64,000 nt of DNA from Candolleomyces eurysporus. Lineage: Eukaryota; Basidiomycota; Agaricomycetes; Agaricales; Psathyrellaceae. Below are positions 1-12,666 of this stretch, one piece after another. Each line of letters starts with the position of its first letter. The stretch's first letter is position 1. The position numbers and the translations under genes are program-made. The stretch is taken from contig JANBPK010000748.1 in the NCBI GenBank assembly GCA_027579435.1, forward strand, positions 248,001 through 312,000, written 5' to 3'. Under the pieces are notes generated by a model. That model was not told the DNA's origin. It made no database searches and saw only the letters and a list, made by a program, of their open reading frames with translations.

Positions 1-1246
1 TTTTGATCATAAACATTTCCATGGTCTTTGTACTCTTTACAACACGCTTGTATCACCGTCTGCCTCTTTCTTTCGTAACGGCAGGTTTACATTGGTTACC
101 CTGGCCAGCTCTGTCCTCCATTGAATAGATCTCACCAGCAACTCACCGAGACCTAGGCCTCGGAACCTGCCGTCCGCAGCGACGGCCCACTACCCACAAG
201 TACTTGTACCCTGCAGGTTCTGGTGCCAAGAGTTCGATGCTGTCGAGATCCAGTGACGGTGAGAGTTTTCCCTCTTTTTGTTCATCGGCCCACTACCCAC
301 AAGTTAGTTTATTAGATTGTGGCAATGAGCGGGATAAATAGCAAGAACGCTGGTAGAGATTTGTAGGGAATGCCGCCCCTTGAGTAGACCGACCAGCCCG
401 AAAGAGCCATGGTACAATCACGTCGGTCGGCTCAACCCCTGTCCTACCGCCGAAAACATGTTGGTTTTCCGGCTGTACTTGACCTTACTGTGCGCACCAC
501 CATCCTGCCAAAGTTTTAGGCCTCCTAAATCATTCCATGTTGAGGGGCTGTGGGGAAATAGGCTACCGGATCTGTTCGGGCGCCTAGCGCAACGCCTAAA
601 TGTTGAAGAAGATCAAAGCTTCATCAGCCGGCCCGTGCATTTCCCCAGGTGCATACAGCGGTGTACTGGTGGTGTACCACAGCCTATGCGGACCCCGTCA
701 TGGTACGCCGAACCAGCCACTTTCTTGGCCCACGATGCTAACTGCTCTTCTTCTCGGCCTATGCAACGGCTCTCACTATGTATCGACTCTGAAGGGTTTT
801 CCCACCGTTAGTGTCGTTAGAGCGTCGAACTTGAACAGTCGACAGGGAAGCTATTCTCAAAGGTGGAAATTGATTATGAGAAGGGGGGACGCGTTCTTTG
901 ACGATCGCGGCGTAACTTGGGTGAAATCTCCGTCTTGTCGACTGTTGTCGAGGATTCTCTCACTCCAACAGGCTCGCTATCTCCCTTACGAGGCAATTCG
1001 CGAACCGCATGGCGACCCAGCAGTAAACGCACCGTCTTTCCAAAATCTTCCCTTGGTCTGGCTATCTTTCCGAAGATACTCCAGTCTAGTACGGCAAGAC
1101 TGAGGCGCGTGACGATCGTTCCAAGCAACTTACTCCGCAAAATCTCTGATTTTCACGGGCATCGGACGATACAGGATGGGTACATATGCGAAGGATATTC
1201 GTGACGGTTTATTCTCTGGGCACCCAAAGCGCTTGCGTCTGTCACT
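1..1246. other. No supported gene; upstream region of the GH115 gene
   Basis: Several open frames overlap here on both strands, but none shows a recognisable domain, a consistent codon pattern or a convincing intron structure. A 19 bp direct repeat (CGGCCCACTACCCACAAGT) occurs at 183-201 and again at 286-304. The last few hundred bases are presumably the promoter of the downstream glucuronidase gene. Confidence 0.5.
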
Positions 1247-4200
1247 ATGGCGCGCCGTCTTCTCCTGCTCAGCACTACCGCATTATCCCTTCTCGTCCAG
1301 CATGCTGTCGGCATTGGGCAAGAGACGTGTGTCTCCTTCCAATCTTCGTCGTCTACTTTCTCCGTAGTGTCTGGGCGAAGGGCAGCACCGGTTCTCATCT
1401 CTCAAGAAGATTGGCCGGGTGTGCAGCTTGCCGCTGCTGACTTCGTTGCCGACATTGAACGCGTTACGGGAGTCAAACCTAGTTTCCGCAATGTCACCAC
1501 TTCCGACATCCAGGCTTCCGGCTCACAGGCGCCTATCATCATTGGAACCCTTGGAAAGTCGCCCCTCATCGATCAAATCGTGAACACCACGGGATTGGAC
1601 GTGTCGTCAATCCAAGGGCAGTGGGAGGCTTTTTTGAGTCGACGCGTTGAAAACCCTCTTCCTGGCGTCTCGAGTGCCTATGTCATCATCGGCGCTGACA
1701 AACGGGGTACCATTTACGCTCTGTATGATCATTCTGAACAATTCGGTGAGTCTTGCCTTCGTATGGCGTCTGTTTCACCAAGCTGACAGTGGTTTATAGG
1801 TGTTTCCCCTTGGTATTGGTGGGCAGACGTTCCAACCACCAAACAATCTCAACTCTTCGTTTCGGCTTCCGGTTGCTCTCATGGGTCGCCTACTGTCAAG
1901 TATCGTGGTATCTTCTTGAACGATGAGCAGCCCGCCCTGCAGAGCTGGGCTCAGGAGAAGTTCACGAATGGAACCGGCGCTCCTTTCAACCACCTTTTCT
2001 ATGGCAAAGTGTGCGCCTTTCCCTCATTAGCAGCGTGGAGGATACAAGACTGACGATTATCAGGTTTGAACTGATCCTTCGACTTCGTGGCAACTATCTC
2101 TGGCCTGCCATGTGGTCGGGGTAAGTCTACCTGCTCTGTCATAAAGGGAGCACATTCTCACTGTCACTTTAGCAAGTTCGCCGTCGATGATCCTCTGAAC
2201 CAGCCTTTGGCCGATTTCTATGGTGTCGTTATGGGCACGAGGTATGTGATTTGTTTCTTCTCGAGAGTCCGTGGCAGCCGCTGACGGTCCGAATACTTCT
2301 AGTCACCAAGAACCGATGATGCGCTCTACCCCCAACGAATTCACCGCAGGAAAGTGGGATTATTCCACCAACTCGGACGCTATCAAGCAGTACTGGCTTG
2401 AAGGAGCGCAACGAGCTCGTCCTTACGAGTCCCTTTACACCTTGGGAATGAGAGGTTTCGGAGACTGTAAGTTACATTTATTGTGTTTTGCGATGCTCGA
2501 ACTAACACAAATTGTAGTACCACTTTCTGAAGACACCAACATTCAACTATTGGAAGGCGTTATCGCCGACCAAGCTGAAATTCTCAGGCAAGCCTATGGA
2601 AGTGATGTCGACATTGCTACAATCCCTCAAGTCTGGACTCTCTGTACGTCTCTTCGAAAGATCTGCTTCATCTTTGCGGGCTCACATTGATATGTAGACA
2701 AGGAAGTCGAAGATTATTATACCAAGGGTCTTCAAGTTCCCGATTATGTTACTCTTCTCTGGTCCGATGACAAGTGAGTTTCTTCAGGATCTCCGAGGAA
2801 TAAGAGCGTTTGCTAAACGTCGACCGCTCTTAGCTGGGGTAATATTCGGGGCTTCCCACCCGCGTCTCAGCGTAACAGGACCGGAGGAGCGGGTGTTTAC
2901 TATCACGTATGTTGTCATTCTACCTTCTCTACAAACTCTTGCTCATTTGTCTTTAGTTTGACTACGTGGGAGACCCACGAAACTACAAGTGGATCATCGT
3001 ATGTGGCGCCCCTGTGTCTTCTAACTACTAATTACTCACGACCTCTGTAGAGCACTCAGCTTGAAAAGGTTCATGAGCAACTTTCCCTCGCCATTGCTCG
3101 ATCGTCCACCAAGCTCTGGATCGTCAACGTTGGAGACTTGAAGCCCTACGAACGTGAAATCGAATTCTTCCTCAACTATGGCTGGAACTCGACCCGATGG
3201 GCTCACAACAACATAAACCAATACGTTAACGCATGGGCGCAGCGTGAATTCGACGTCTCCGCTGCCACTGCCGGAACTATCACCCAGATTGTTGGTAACC
3301 TCACCCGCTTCAACTCTCGCCGTAAGCCCGAGTTGTGGAATGGTACAACTTACAGCTTGATTAACTATCGGGAGTAAGTGAATCCTACGATTTGCAATGC
3401 GCTTTGGAGGATTGACTCTTCCTTTCCTTCGTCTTTCAATAGGGCTGAGACCGTTCTTGCGGGTTGGAATACGCTGCTGGATGCTTCGACCAGAATCTAT
3501 AATTCCCTTCCCCAGAACTTCAAGCCCGCGTACTTCCAATTGGTCCACCACCCCGTCCTTGCTAGCAACAACCTTGCACATATGGTACGAGGAAGCGTCA
3601 TGTCATGGAGATAGTGCTTTGGCTGACCGGAATCGTGCAGTATGTTAGCGCTGGCTTGAATAGCATGCGAGCTGTACAGGCCAGGGTAGGTGTACAGTTG
3701 CTTCTGGGATGTCCAGTCCTGCTGATCTTCTGTTTCCATTCTAGTTGAGTGCAAACAGCCTCGCGGACACTGTTGAGCGTCTGTTCGACGTTGATTATGA
3801 TATTGAGACGCAGTATAATGGCTTGCTCAACGGTACGTCTACGATTGACTTTTACCATTTGACTTATTTCTAACGTTGTTTCAGGTAAATGGAACCAGTG
3901 AGTCTCTTCGGTGTTTAATGTCATTTCAATCCGGCTGAGCGATACGGCCCGTAGCATCATGGACCAGACCCGTAAGTTAACTCTCGTGGATTCTCCTGGC
4001 ATGACTGACATGTGCAATAGATGTTGGATATGATTATTGGCAGCAGCCCATGCAGAACTCCATGCCTCCGATTACCCGAATTCAAGCTCGTAAGCAAGCC
4101 TTGCCTGGCGTTATCAGAGTTGTTCCTGAAGGGACTTACGGTTCCTGGTGGGTTGAATTACCGGCTACTGCAGCATCAGACTGAAATCCACCCCTTCGTA

Positions 4201-5358
4201 GGCCTGGAGACAACCGCCACAACTGCCGAGATGGATACAACTGCCCCGACTGGACCCTTACCATCAACAACTTTGACGACTTCAACAACCGATACATCGA
4301 TATCGGAGCTGGAGGCCCTGCATCATTCCAGTTCACCGCTGTCGCCAACGCGTCTTGGGTCCGATTGTCGACTTCCCGGGGCTCCATTTCGCCTAGGAAC
4401 AAGGTTGAGGAGCGTGTGTTTGTTAGCGTTGCAGATTGGAGTCAGCTGCAGGATGGTGCGAACCCTGCCAAGATCACGTTCACTGCTACTTCGTCCGGTT
4501 ACCAGCCTTTGGCTGTCAATGTCAACTTTGTGGCCACCAAGAATGTCTTGCCTTCTGGATTCAAGGGTGCGTACGCTTGCCTGCCTCGTGCACGTTTCTC
4601 GTTCATGCGGTTGACTGACGGTCCTTCCAGGCTTCGTGGAGAGCAAGGGTGTCATTTCGATTGAAGCAGCGCACACCTCTCGAAACAACGCTGTCGATGG
4701 GACCACCTGGACCGAGCTCCCAGGATTGGGCCGAACCCTTTCTGCAATCACACCTCTTCCACGCAACGACCAGAGCTTTGAGATTGGCGCTGGACCCACT
4801 GTGTAAGCGATCCACCAACCATTTCTTTGTCGACGTATTCTGACTCCTTTCACCATGATAACAGAGAGTACGACTTTGTCAACTTCAACACTATCGGAGG
4901 ATCGGGCAACTTGACTGCCACGCTCTACCTCTCGCCCTCACTCAACGCGGCTACTGACCAGAAGCCGTTGGCTCTTGGTGTTGCACTCGACTCTGGAACG
5001 CCTGTTCGTGTTCAGCCTGTCCCCGCTTCCAGTCGCAGGGGTGACCCTCCCGGTTGGGGAACCGCAAATGGCTGGGTGGCGAATTCCATTAATGCCCAGA
5101 CTGTTACGTTCACTGGTGTTACTCCTGGTGCTCATACTCTCAAAGTATGTTTTACTAGTTTTCGAGTCGGGATGGGTACTGATTCTATTTGTCGTAGATC
5201 TCGATGGTTGAGACTGCTGTTGTTTTGCAAAAGATTGTCATCAGTACGTGCTACCACCTTTTTCACCCTCAGTGATACGTGACTGACTGAGCGATCTTCC
5301 AGATGCCGGTGGCCTCGCAGAGAGCTATCTCGGTCCTCCTGAGAGCCGAATTGTCTAA
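1247..5358 (+). CDS. Secreted GH115 family xylan alpha-glucuronidase
   Basis: This enzyme would remove (4-O-methyl)glucuronic acid side chains from glucuronoxylan outside the cell. The ATG at 1247 opens a hydrophobic signal peptide (MARRLLLLSTTALSLL, cleavage near AVG). Stretches typical of GH115 follow in order: YVIIGADKRGTIYALYD, GVSPWYWWADV, LRLRGNYLWPAMW, YSTNSDAIKQYWLEG, YTLGMRGFGD, then WNSTRWAHNNINQY, NCRDGYNCPDWT and a C-terminal beta-rich domain. About 16 exons joined by introns near 50-60 bp restore one frame of about 1000 residues, the usual family length. Clear junctions: exon 1 ends 1745, exon 2 is 1800-2010, exon 3 is 2064-2120, and the intron at 4148-4201 removes an in-frame TGA. 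The stop is at 5356-5358. The 3' end converges on the Fes1 gene, about 170 bp away. Family assignment is from recalled motifs and is firm; substrate detail is family knowledge. Confidence 0.9.
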
Positions 5359-5526
5359 ATGCAGCCTCGGATATATCCACTCGCTACCGTAAATTATCAA
5401 TTCTCACCATTCTCTCATATCCTTTGGACTCGGAAGAAACTGCGTGTACAATATTGTGAATATGAATGACGCAGCCGCAAGTGTTACTATTAATCACCCT
5501 CTGGAATCTATACAGCCAAGACAAGA

Positions 5527-6947
5527 TCACAATTTCGCGGTGAACTCGCCGAGCTCGGTACCAGTGAGGTTCCATCTCTCTGCTAGTTGCTGTGCGCCTC
5601 CTGACCCCGTCTTCTGAGACTCGGTCCACCGTTTCAACGTTTCTTTTTGCGAGGCGCTGAGAGGACCATGGCAAGTCACACTGTAAGTGTGGAGCACCCT
5701 GGAAATCGTGTCATCAGCACTCGTCGAACCCACAGTGATAAGTGGAGCACGTACCTCAAAGCTTTCTCTTCATAATCATGATCAGCTTCGGTATTCTCCC
5801 CATCGACGCCGTACGCTACCGGGGAGACGATCGATGAAATCACGGCATCGAGGATCCCGTTCTTCTCAAATGCCTCCAAAGCGAATGTATACGTCTGCGA
5901 TCGGGAGGCGTCTCGAAGGTGGGCAGCATGCGAGTTGTCGTGGATAGGCTCATTGGAGCTCTCCGAGGGGGCAGGTCGGGTGTCTGGCGTGTNGGANGNC
6001 TCACTGCGGGTCCTTCGTGGACGGTAGCACTGGTTGATGGTGTAGCNTTTGGATTGGCGGGAGCATTGCCGAGGAGGAGGGGCTGTTGGTGTGTTTGAGG
6101 GACGGGAGATGTGGGGATGAGGAGTGCTCCGAGGAGGAAGATCGTTTTCCGTCGAATGGCGATGCTTGTGTCTGAAGACGAGTCAGGATCGGTTCCATTA
6201 GCCGGGGGTGAGGGGAAACGAACCTTGGAGAGCGTCTTTGAGTTTCTGCCAGCCGTTGGTATCAGGATTGGAGAGAAGTTTGACTGCAGGAGCGTTATGC
6301 TTTAGCAGTCCAGATAGCGTGTAAATGGCCTTGGATCGTGTCTGAGTTGTAGACTCGGGCGATGGCGTCAGGAACGATACAAGGGTTGGTAGAGGATTGA
6401 AAGCGAGGTACTAGAAACTTTTATAAGTTTGATTGAGCTCACGAGAGTGGAGAGAGACGTACCGCGTCCTGAGCAGCAGGGTTATTCTGCAGGGCCGTGC
6501 CAATTACCCATAAGGCTTGGACCTTGATTTCAGTCGAAACCTGGGAGGTAAGCAGCGAATGTAGGGGATCCCATAGTTTCAGCTTCTCCAGATCTAAATC
6601 AAAATTTAATTGGAATGAATGAGAAGGGTCAGACGTACTCACTATTGGCGTTGTCTATTTGCTCAATCAACTGGAGTTTCTCTTGTTAGTACCAATCAAA
6701 AACCTCCAGAAGTTGGAATAGCTCGTACCATTTCAAGGTGGTCTAGGGCGGCGATCCGCTCGTCTTCTGACTTGGAAGAGTCGATGGCAACCGCTACGTC
6801 TTCTTTCATCAGCTCCGAGTCTGGCTTCCCCAGAATCATATCAATAATTTCAGGATTTAGGTCCTCGCGTCGCGCCGGTGGCCTATCGGACGGTGCACTG
6901 TCCAGACTGGTAGAATTCTGGATCGACCATCGGAGTAGTGATTCCAT
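5527..6947 (-). CDS. FES1: Hsp70 nucleotide exchange factor Fes1 (armadillo-type)
   Basis: Fes1/HspBP1 proteins clasp the nucleotide-binding domain of cytosolic Hsp70 and trigger ADP release, aiding protein folding and degradation of misfolded proteins. The ATG at 6947 starts MESLLRWSIQNSTSL, the characteristic Fes1 opening, followed by RREDLNPEIIDMILGKPD and ERIAALDHLEMV. Downstream exons carry the armadillo segments: EQIDNANNLEKLKLWDPL, EIKVQALWVIGTALQNN, and a segment near 6350-6290 (KAIYTLSGLLKHN). The C-terminal exons encode RLAERWNLTGTEL-like sequence and end at a stop at 5527-5529. At least six short introns are needed; a few Ns near 5993-6047 fall in a low-complexity linker. Total size (roughly 350 residues) fits the family. 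It is convergent with GH115. Confidence 0.88.
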
Positions 6948-7684
6948 GGCTCTGGTAGTGGTAAAGCAAGGATTTGGGAGGTTATAGAAGAGGTAGAAAA
7001 GGCTGTTCAAGGTCCAGTCAATGACGGATTTATATTTTAAGGCTCGAAACCAACGCGAAAGAATGAGAACATGATCGAAGACACTAGAAAGATCAATCTT
7101 ATCTTATCGTAAGTACCATGTGACTGTTGGTTCAAGCGGAGTCTGAACTACGTCGGATAAAGTTTTCTCTGATCGCGGCGCGCTCATTCTTTTCCTTCAG
7201 CTCACGATGAAGTGAAGGTAAGCAGCCCTTCCATTACCCTTGCCTCCATAAAAAATGCGGCGATGATTCATCATAATTACCATACTCAATTCTTTCCGAA
7301 TCACCCTTGTGGAATTCATTTGATTTCAGCCTTGTCTGAGCATTTTTGCTTTGAATGATTGCTCGTTTCTACCAGACGACTAACCACATTTTCCAGGGCG
7401 TCAATGCTGCTTACCTATCCGGTCCTTGACTTTAAGATAGATGTGAGTAGCTGTTCTTCAATATCTCCTTGATGATAATTTTTCGATGGGCGGACACGAA
7501 TCCATTCCCTACACCAAAGTCTCCCAAGTGTACAAAGTGGAGATGGGGGATGGACTTGTTGATATGCATCGATTCTCTGACCTCCAGCTTTACTTTCTCG
7601 CTTCTTGGGCTCTTAACTGACGTCAAATTCTTCCAGGTTCAAGCATATTAATAAAGCCCATAAATACAGCAATATATTCGCTTT
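6948..7684. other. Intergenic; possibly a spliced non-coding transcript
   Basis: No open frame here looks coding. On the plus strand a GTAAG donor near 7208 is followed by a TTCAG near 7329, and a GTGAG near 7443 by a TTCCAG near 7637, which is what a short-exon spliced RNA would show. The second interval holds a TGATGA at about 7470 and CTGA at about 7577, the core C and D boxes of a guide snoRNA, but I see no convincing terminal stem. Treat as a weak possibility only. Confidence 0.2.
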
Positions 7685-10600
7685 TCAGAACGCACTGCCC
7701 CCAACTACCCCATTACTACTTCTGTGTTTTTTCATCTTTCCCGGCAGCTTGCGACTCATGGCCTGAAGCAAGGATGTCACGATATCTTTTCCATGCCTTC
7801 CCTCCCGTCGCACGAGTAGCAAAGCGGTCTTCCCTGTATGATCTTTGACGTCCACATTGATGTCCTTATGACCAAGCAGCAGGTCTACAACGCTCTTGTG
7901 TCCACCCATGCAGGCCATCATCAGCGCTGTCGTCCCCGTCCCCGTCCTGCTCATCCTTGGACTTATGTCGCGATGCCGAACTGCCACTGTGGTGCCGTTC
8001 TGCGCGTTGACGTCCATGTCTGGGTGTTCCAAGAGAAGACTGCAAATTCGCCGGTGCCCATCGGCTGCAGCGGTGATAAGAGGCGTGTTACCAGCCCCAC
8101 ACCGCACGTTCGGATCGATATTCTTCAAGGAGAGAAGGTATTCGACCATGGCCTCTCGTCCGAATCTCGAAGCGCGGATGAGGGCGGTATCCTCCATCGG
8201 ATTGAAGGCTTGGAGAGGATGGTCGAGTAAGAGTTTGAAGATGGGGATGGAGCCGTGGATGGCGGCTTCAGTGAAAGCCGTATATCTGAACGCTGTACTC
8301 TGGTTGACGTTTAGGTCGCCCCGTCTCGTCAAAATCTCGACGATTTCCTGGAAACCCAGAGCACAGGCGATCATGAGCGCCGTTTGGCCTTGATTATCCT
8401 GTGCATGGAGGTCGACGTCGATTCTCTCTCCGTCCTCCCCCCTGCGGTGAACGAGAAGCTCGACAACAGGCGCGTGGCCCCAGATCGTGGCGAGGATTAG
8501 AGGTGTCGAGTTGTGAGGTGTCGTTCGTGCGTTGAGATTGATGGAGTGGGAGGAGGAAAGGAAGATGGTGACGATGTCGACGTGTCCTTGCTGGCAAGCG
8601 AGCATGAAGGGTGTGTACCCAAAGTCATCCACGTCGTTTACCCAGCTCGGAGCCTCCTCGAAGATTGCTTGGGCAATGTCTTCGTGGCCCTTGTACGCTG
8701 CAAGGTGTAGCGGTGTCGACCCGCTCGAGGTCCGTTGCCTCCAAGACCCCTTCATCGAGGGCAGGATTTTGGAGAGACCGTGCAACGCAACAAGATGGGT
8801 TGGTTGGATGATTTCGGTTGTCGGACGAAGGGCGCTCTGCCAACCGGACGCTGAGGAGATATTGCAGATATAGTCTTTGCAGCCCATTACGAAGGCAGCG
8901 ACTATGCTTGCTATCCCGCTGTCTGGTTCGGACCAGGCTTGCTTGGCGTGAACTCCCCAGTCGCCGTATGCGTAGGGGAATGCGATTTCTCGACCATCCT
9001 GGCATTTCCAATCGGTGTCGTCGTCACCAACTGATATAGGGCGGGGTTCAAGGGCGAACGACTGGGACGACGAAGAGGAGGAGGATAATGGAGACGGAGT
9101 GGGGGATGATGGAGAACTGGGGGCAGGACTGGAGAGATAAGCGATGCAGTGTTGCGCGATGAAGGTATGTGGTGATTTGAAAATCTTGCCAGACAGGCTC
9201 CGGATAAAGTCATCAGCCGTGAAATCTTGCAAACGATTGGGTATCAGCCTCGGGATCGGTGAAGGAGAGGGAAGATACACTCACGAACAAGCCGTACGAA
9301 CCGGGTGCTGGGATCAACTACCAGCAGACCGCAGCAACAGGACAGAATCAAATATTCTGGGGAGAGATCGTTGGTGCTGAACCCGTTTTGGGGCGAGATG
9401 GCGAGTGCACGCTGGAGCCGTTTCAAGGTCAGATAGGTTTGGGCATACGTCACCCAAAGGAGAGCACGTCTAGCGAGAGACGCTTCTGCTGTTTCTTGGG
9501 CCTCGATGCGTTCCATTGTGCGTTCGTACATCTCGGTGACTCCCGAAGGTAGCCGCTCAATTTTTTCGAGTAGGTCATTGGTAGAAATGCAATGTTTTAG
9601 CGATTCGACTTGCAAAGATGCAAGAAGGAACCTGTGTGGTGTTTGAAAGAACTAGTGAGCGGGTGAGAGCCAGCTCGAGAAAGAAAGACGCACATGCCAC
9701 TCGATTTTTGATTCATTTTTGTGAGGATATTCTCTGTTGCCGATGCAGTGGGAGCGATCGACGAGAGTCTTAAGTTGTTCTTGAGGGTGGTCGAGACAAA
9801 CGTTGCGATATCGCCCCTGTTCTTGTCCGCGATTTGCAGATAATCCACCTCCCGATTGAGCAATTGCGTTAGAACGTTGCTTTCTGGGTTCATTGGCCGC
9901 GAGGTCAAGAAGAGGTTTCCCTTTGGCAAGGATGCCAATAACCGCAGGAGCCTGTTCCGCGTACTCTCTTTCAGCTCGTCTAATGCATCCACGACGATGT
10001 AGACCTTCTGAAAGAGACCGAACGCCTTTCCTAGGATATCGATGGTCTGCTCTTCCGAGAGCGGGGTTGACTTGTTCAGCCATTCGATGTAGATGGGTTC
10101 AATGACCGCGAATACGCCTTCGTGATCTTCCTCGACCAATTGACGAAGAAATGTCGAGAGGATGCGAGCGGGAGTGATGGGGAGCTTGTACTGGCACTGG
10201 AAAAATATGACGACATGCTCGCCTTTTGAAGGGGCACAGATCGTTTGTTTGATGTGGTCGGTAGCGATAGAACTGCACAATTCGATGAGAAGTACGGCTC
10301 AGCAAGGCATCCAGCAATTATAGAGCGGGAGAAGAGACGCACGCCAAGACAGTCTTCCCAGAGCCGGCTTGAAGAATAACGTCAGTATCTACGAGGGCAG
10401 TGCAATGCAGTTCAGGCCAATCACTTACGCATCCCCGTCACCCAAAGCACTTTCTTCTCTCCTCGAGACCATAGCGTGAATTGATCCCCTTCCACAAGCC
10501 ATGTGCCCGTTCCAGGAGTACGTTTAGCCAGTGTGTCCGTATGTGTACGCTTGACGTCCGTCGTGCTCAGCCAGCGAGCTACTTTCTGGGCGTCTAGAGT

Positions 10601-10858
10601 TCCAGGTCAGTTCCTCCTCAGTACGGAACAGATCAACATCACAGACAATCATTGTCATTCTTCTCTGTACTGTGATAGATGATATCTCGGCCAGCAATTT
10701 GGAAGCTGGGATCTCTCATCGAGAAATTGCTGGCATCCGGGAACAGTTGCTGTGATCCCCCTGTCAAATGACTGAGTAAATGGCAGACTGGACACGATAA
10801 GCAACCAACCTCCATTGATGAAAGGACCAAAAGAATGCACGCGAGAGTGAGGCGACAT
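7685..10858 (-). CDS. NLR-type NACHT NTPase with C-terminal ankyrin repeats
   Basis: This is a STAND/NLR protein: a nucleotide-driven switch with a sensor repeat domain, of the sort fungi use for non-self recognition. The ATG at 10858 gives MSPHSRVHSFGPFINGG; a 49 bp intron (10761-10809) then joins GSQQLFPDASNFSMRDPSF, so the N-terminus is only about 100 residues and has no folded effector domain I recognise. The Walker A motif (QAGSGKTVLA, about 10350) is assembled across an intron. Walker B is KVYIVVDALDELKE near 9990, followed by the sensor FLTSRPMNPES. A winged-helix region (TEMYERTMERIE, LILSCCCGLLVVD) and a low-complexity Ser/Pro stretch near 9100 follow. From about 8750 to 7750 there are seven or eight ankyrin repeats (GSTPLHLAAYKGHED, GYTPFMLACQQGHVD, GTTALMMACMGGHKS). 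The stop is at 7685. It heads a same-strand NLR cluster. Confidence 0.87.
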
Positions 10859-11369
10859 GGTGGTTTGAGGTCAAGAAGGCATGCATCCACTGATTGCCCC
10901 TGGGATGCCGCTTCGTTTCGAAGCGCCACCGTTGCGTAATTAGCGCCCGGCCTCCCAGGCGCTGCCTATTGACAGCTGCTGTGATCGTTCAAGCAGGGCT
11001 GTGTACGGGAAGCAGTGGTGGGCTGAGGGGAAATTACAGGCTGGATCCCTGCTGTGCAGTCATTGTGAAATGCATTCAATTGGTCACGAACGCCAATGCC
11101 AAGAACCGAGAAAGCACATCAGTGGGATGTTGTCGTGTTCTCTCTGGCAAGCTGTGATCACTATAGCTTTATGACCTTTATACAGAAAACCTGCTTATAT
11201 ACGACCTATATGCTCATACATACTATATTAATCGATTAACTTCAGATGACTGCACTTCGTTTTAGACCATTCTTCAATTCGACCTGAAAAACGAGAGTCG
11301 ATGTGGAGAGTCGGTCTGTCTACATCAGCAATTATCAACGCTGTGAAGGAAAGGCTGTCAGGATAGGCG
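10859..11369. other. Intergenic, upstream of the ankyrin NLR
   Basis: No gene seen. It separates the start of the ankyrin NLR from the 3' end of the broken NACHT copy and presumably holds the promoter of the former. The stretch around 11160-11240 is AT-rich. Confidence 0.5.
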
Positions 11370-12428
11370 CTACTTTCTCAGCTGACGAATTATACCTTGA
11401 ACATCTTTCTGAATCGCTTTATGGAGACGCTTGCGGGTTTGACAGTAGCCAAGTTTGTCCGTGAGCTTAAGAACTGCAGAGCTTACCTCTCTAAAGAGCG
11501 CCTCAACCTCTTGTGAGGACGATGCAAGGACCATGAAACTCTGCTGTGCGATGAAAATGCGGTTAGCAAAGAGACTTCGAATAAACAGAGAAAGTCTAAC
11601 CATTATACGAATGGATACCTCATCTTGATCGGAGGCAAGTGCTCGCACTACTCGTACCTTCTACGCCCTCAGACAGCACTGAAGAGAGACTGGTTCGAGT
11701 CTAGGCTCAGCCACGTGCATTGCGCGAACGACCATCGGGTTCTTTCTTGGGTGATGTGAGAATGGTGAAGCGACCGGGACGGGTCCGCAAAGAAACTGAG
11801 CAATTTCTGCGTAAAGGCATGGAAATGGAAACCAAATTCGAGATCGCATGTCGAGTAGGCAGATTTCCCTCGCGATTCGCCATCCTCTCCCTCGAAAGAA
11901 TTGGGTCCCGTGTACCTGAATCCCGGCATTTGAGCGGAGCGTCTTACCGGGGGCATGGTAAGGGGCGAGCCCTCGAATATGAGATTTCAAACATAGCTGC
12001 GAGGAGAGTCTAGGATATTGAGGTCAACCGTGTAGACCTCTAGGCCAGGGGTAGGTCGACCGAAAAGCATGCATCAAGGAAATGTTTTACCAGACCAGGC
12101 TCGTGTGTGACGGTGGTGTTCCCCATTCCTGTCGGCCCATGTAACCACATCATCGGCTTCGAATTCGTGGCTGCGCCTTTGAATTATTGTCCGAAGGGTG
12201 CTGTCGCAAGTGCCAGGTAAGCACCTCTCCCTAGGATATCGTTCGTTGGAGTCATGGTAGGCTCCTCTCGAGGCATTTTCGTGCAACTTCCGGATACCTG
12301 GGACGCAGACAGTCAGGTGCTAAGTTCTTGATCGCAGGGTGAAGGACATACCACTGGGGCCGTGTGACAAGATACCAATCGACAACTTGCTGACAGAGAA
12401 GTGGTTGGCTCCTTCGAGAAAAGACATT
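11370..12428 (-). pseudogene. Broken NACHT NLR copy (large internal deletion, damaged P-loop)
   Basis: This is a decayed relative of the two NACHT genes that follow. The first exon is still readable: the ATG at 12428 gives MSFLEGANHF then SVSKLSIGILS, matching the other copies. The next exon has the conserved HENASRGAYHDSNERYP, but one frame change is needed to reach GPTGMGNTTV, where the essential Walker A lysine is asparagine. The sequence then jumps straight to KHFLDACF, a motif about 450 residues further on in the intact copies, so the rest of the NTPase and the middle of the protein are gone. Stops interrupt the following part. FGFHFHAF, LLSFFADPSRS and the terminal LGYCQTRKRLHKAI are still recognisable, ending at 11370. 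Point damage, frameshift and deletion together argue for a pseudogene rather than a short functional variant. Confidence 0.8.
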
Positions 12429-12666
12429 GGTCTTCAATACAAAGGTCTGAGGCTTGGTGACCTCTTTTACATGTAAATCAAAGCACAATTAAGTCCACCA
12501 ATGGTTGTGAACCACTGTTGTAATTGTCACATTTAGAATATCTAGGCCAAAGGCCGGTAATCCGTAAACCCTGACGACTCGATAACTTTCAGTGCGCTTG
12601 GTTTCTCTCCGTTTCTGGACGGAAGCAGACCTGAACCACCCGTCCAAACTTGTTGAGGGGATAGAA

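Noticed and set aside
7440..7640. A guide snoRNA in a spliced host transcript
   Set aside because: C and D box cores are present but terminal stem pairing is not convincing; kept only as a weak note in the feature list.
7838..8393. Plus-strand frames opposite the ankyrin region
   Set aside because: Shadows of the minus-strand ankyrin repeats, which are unmistakable.
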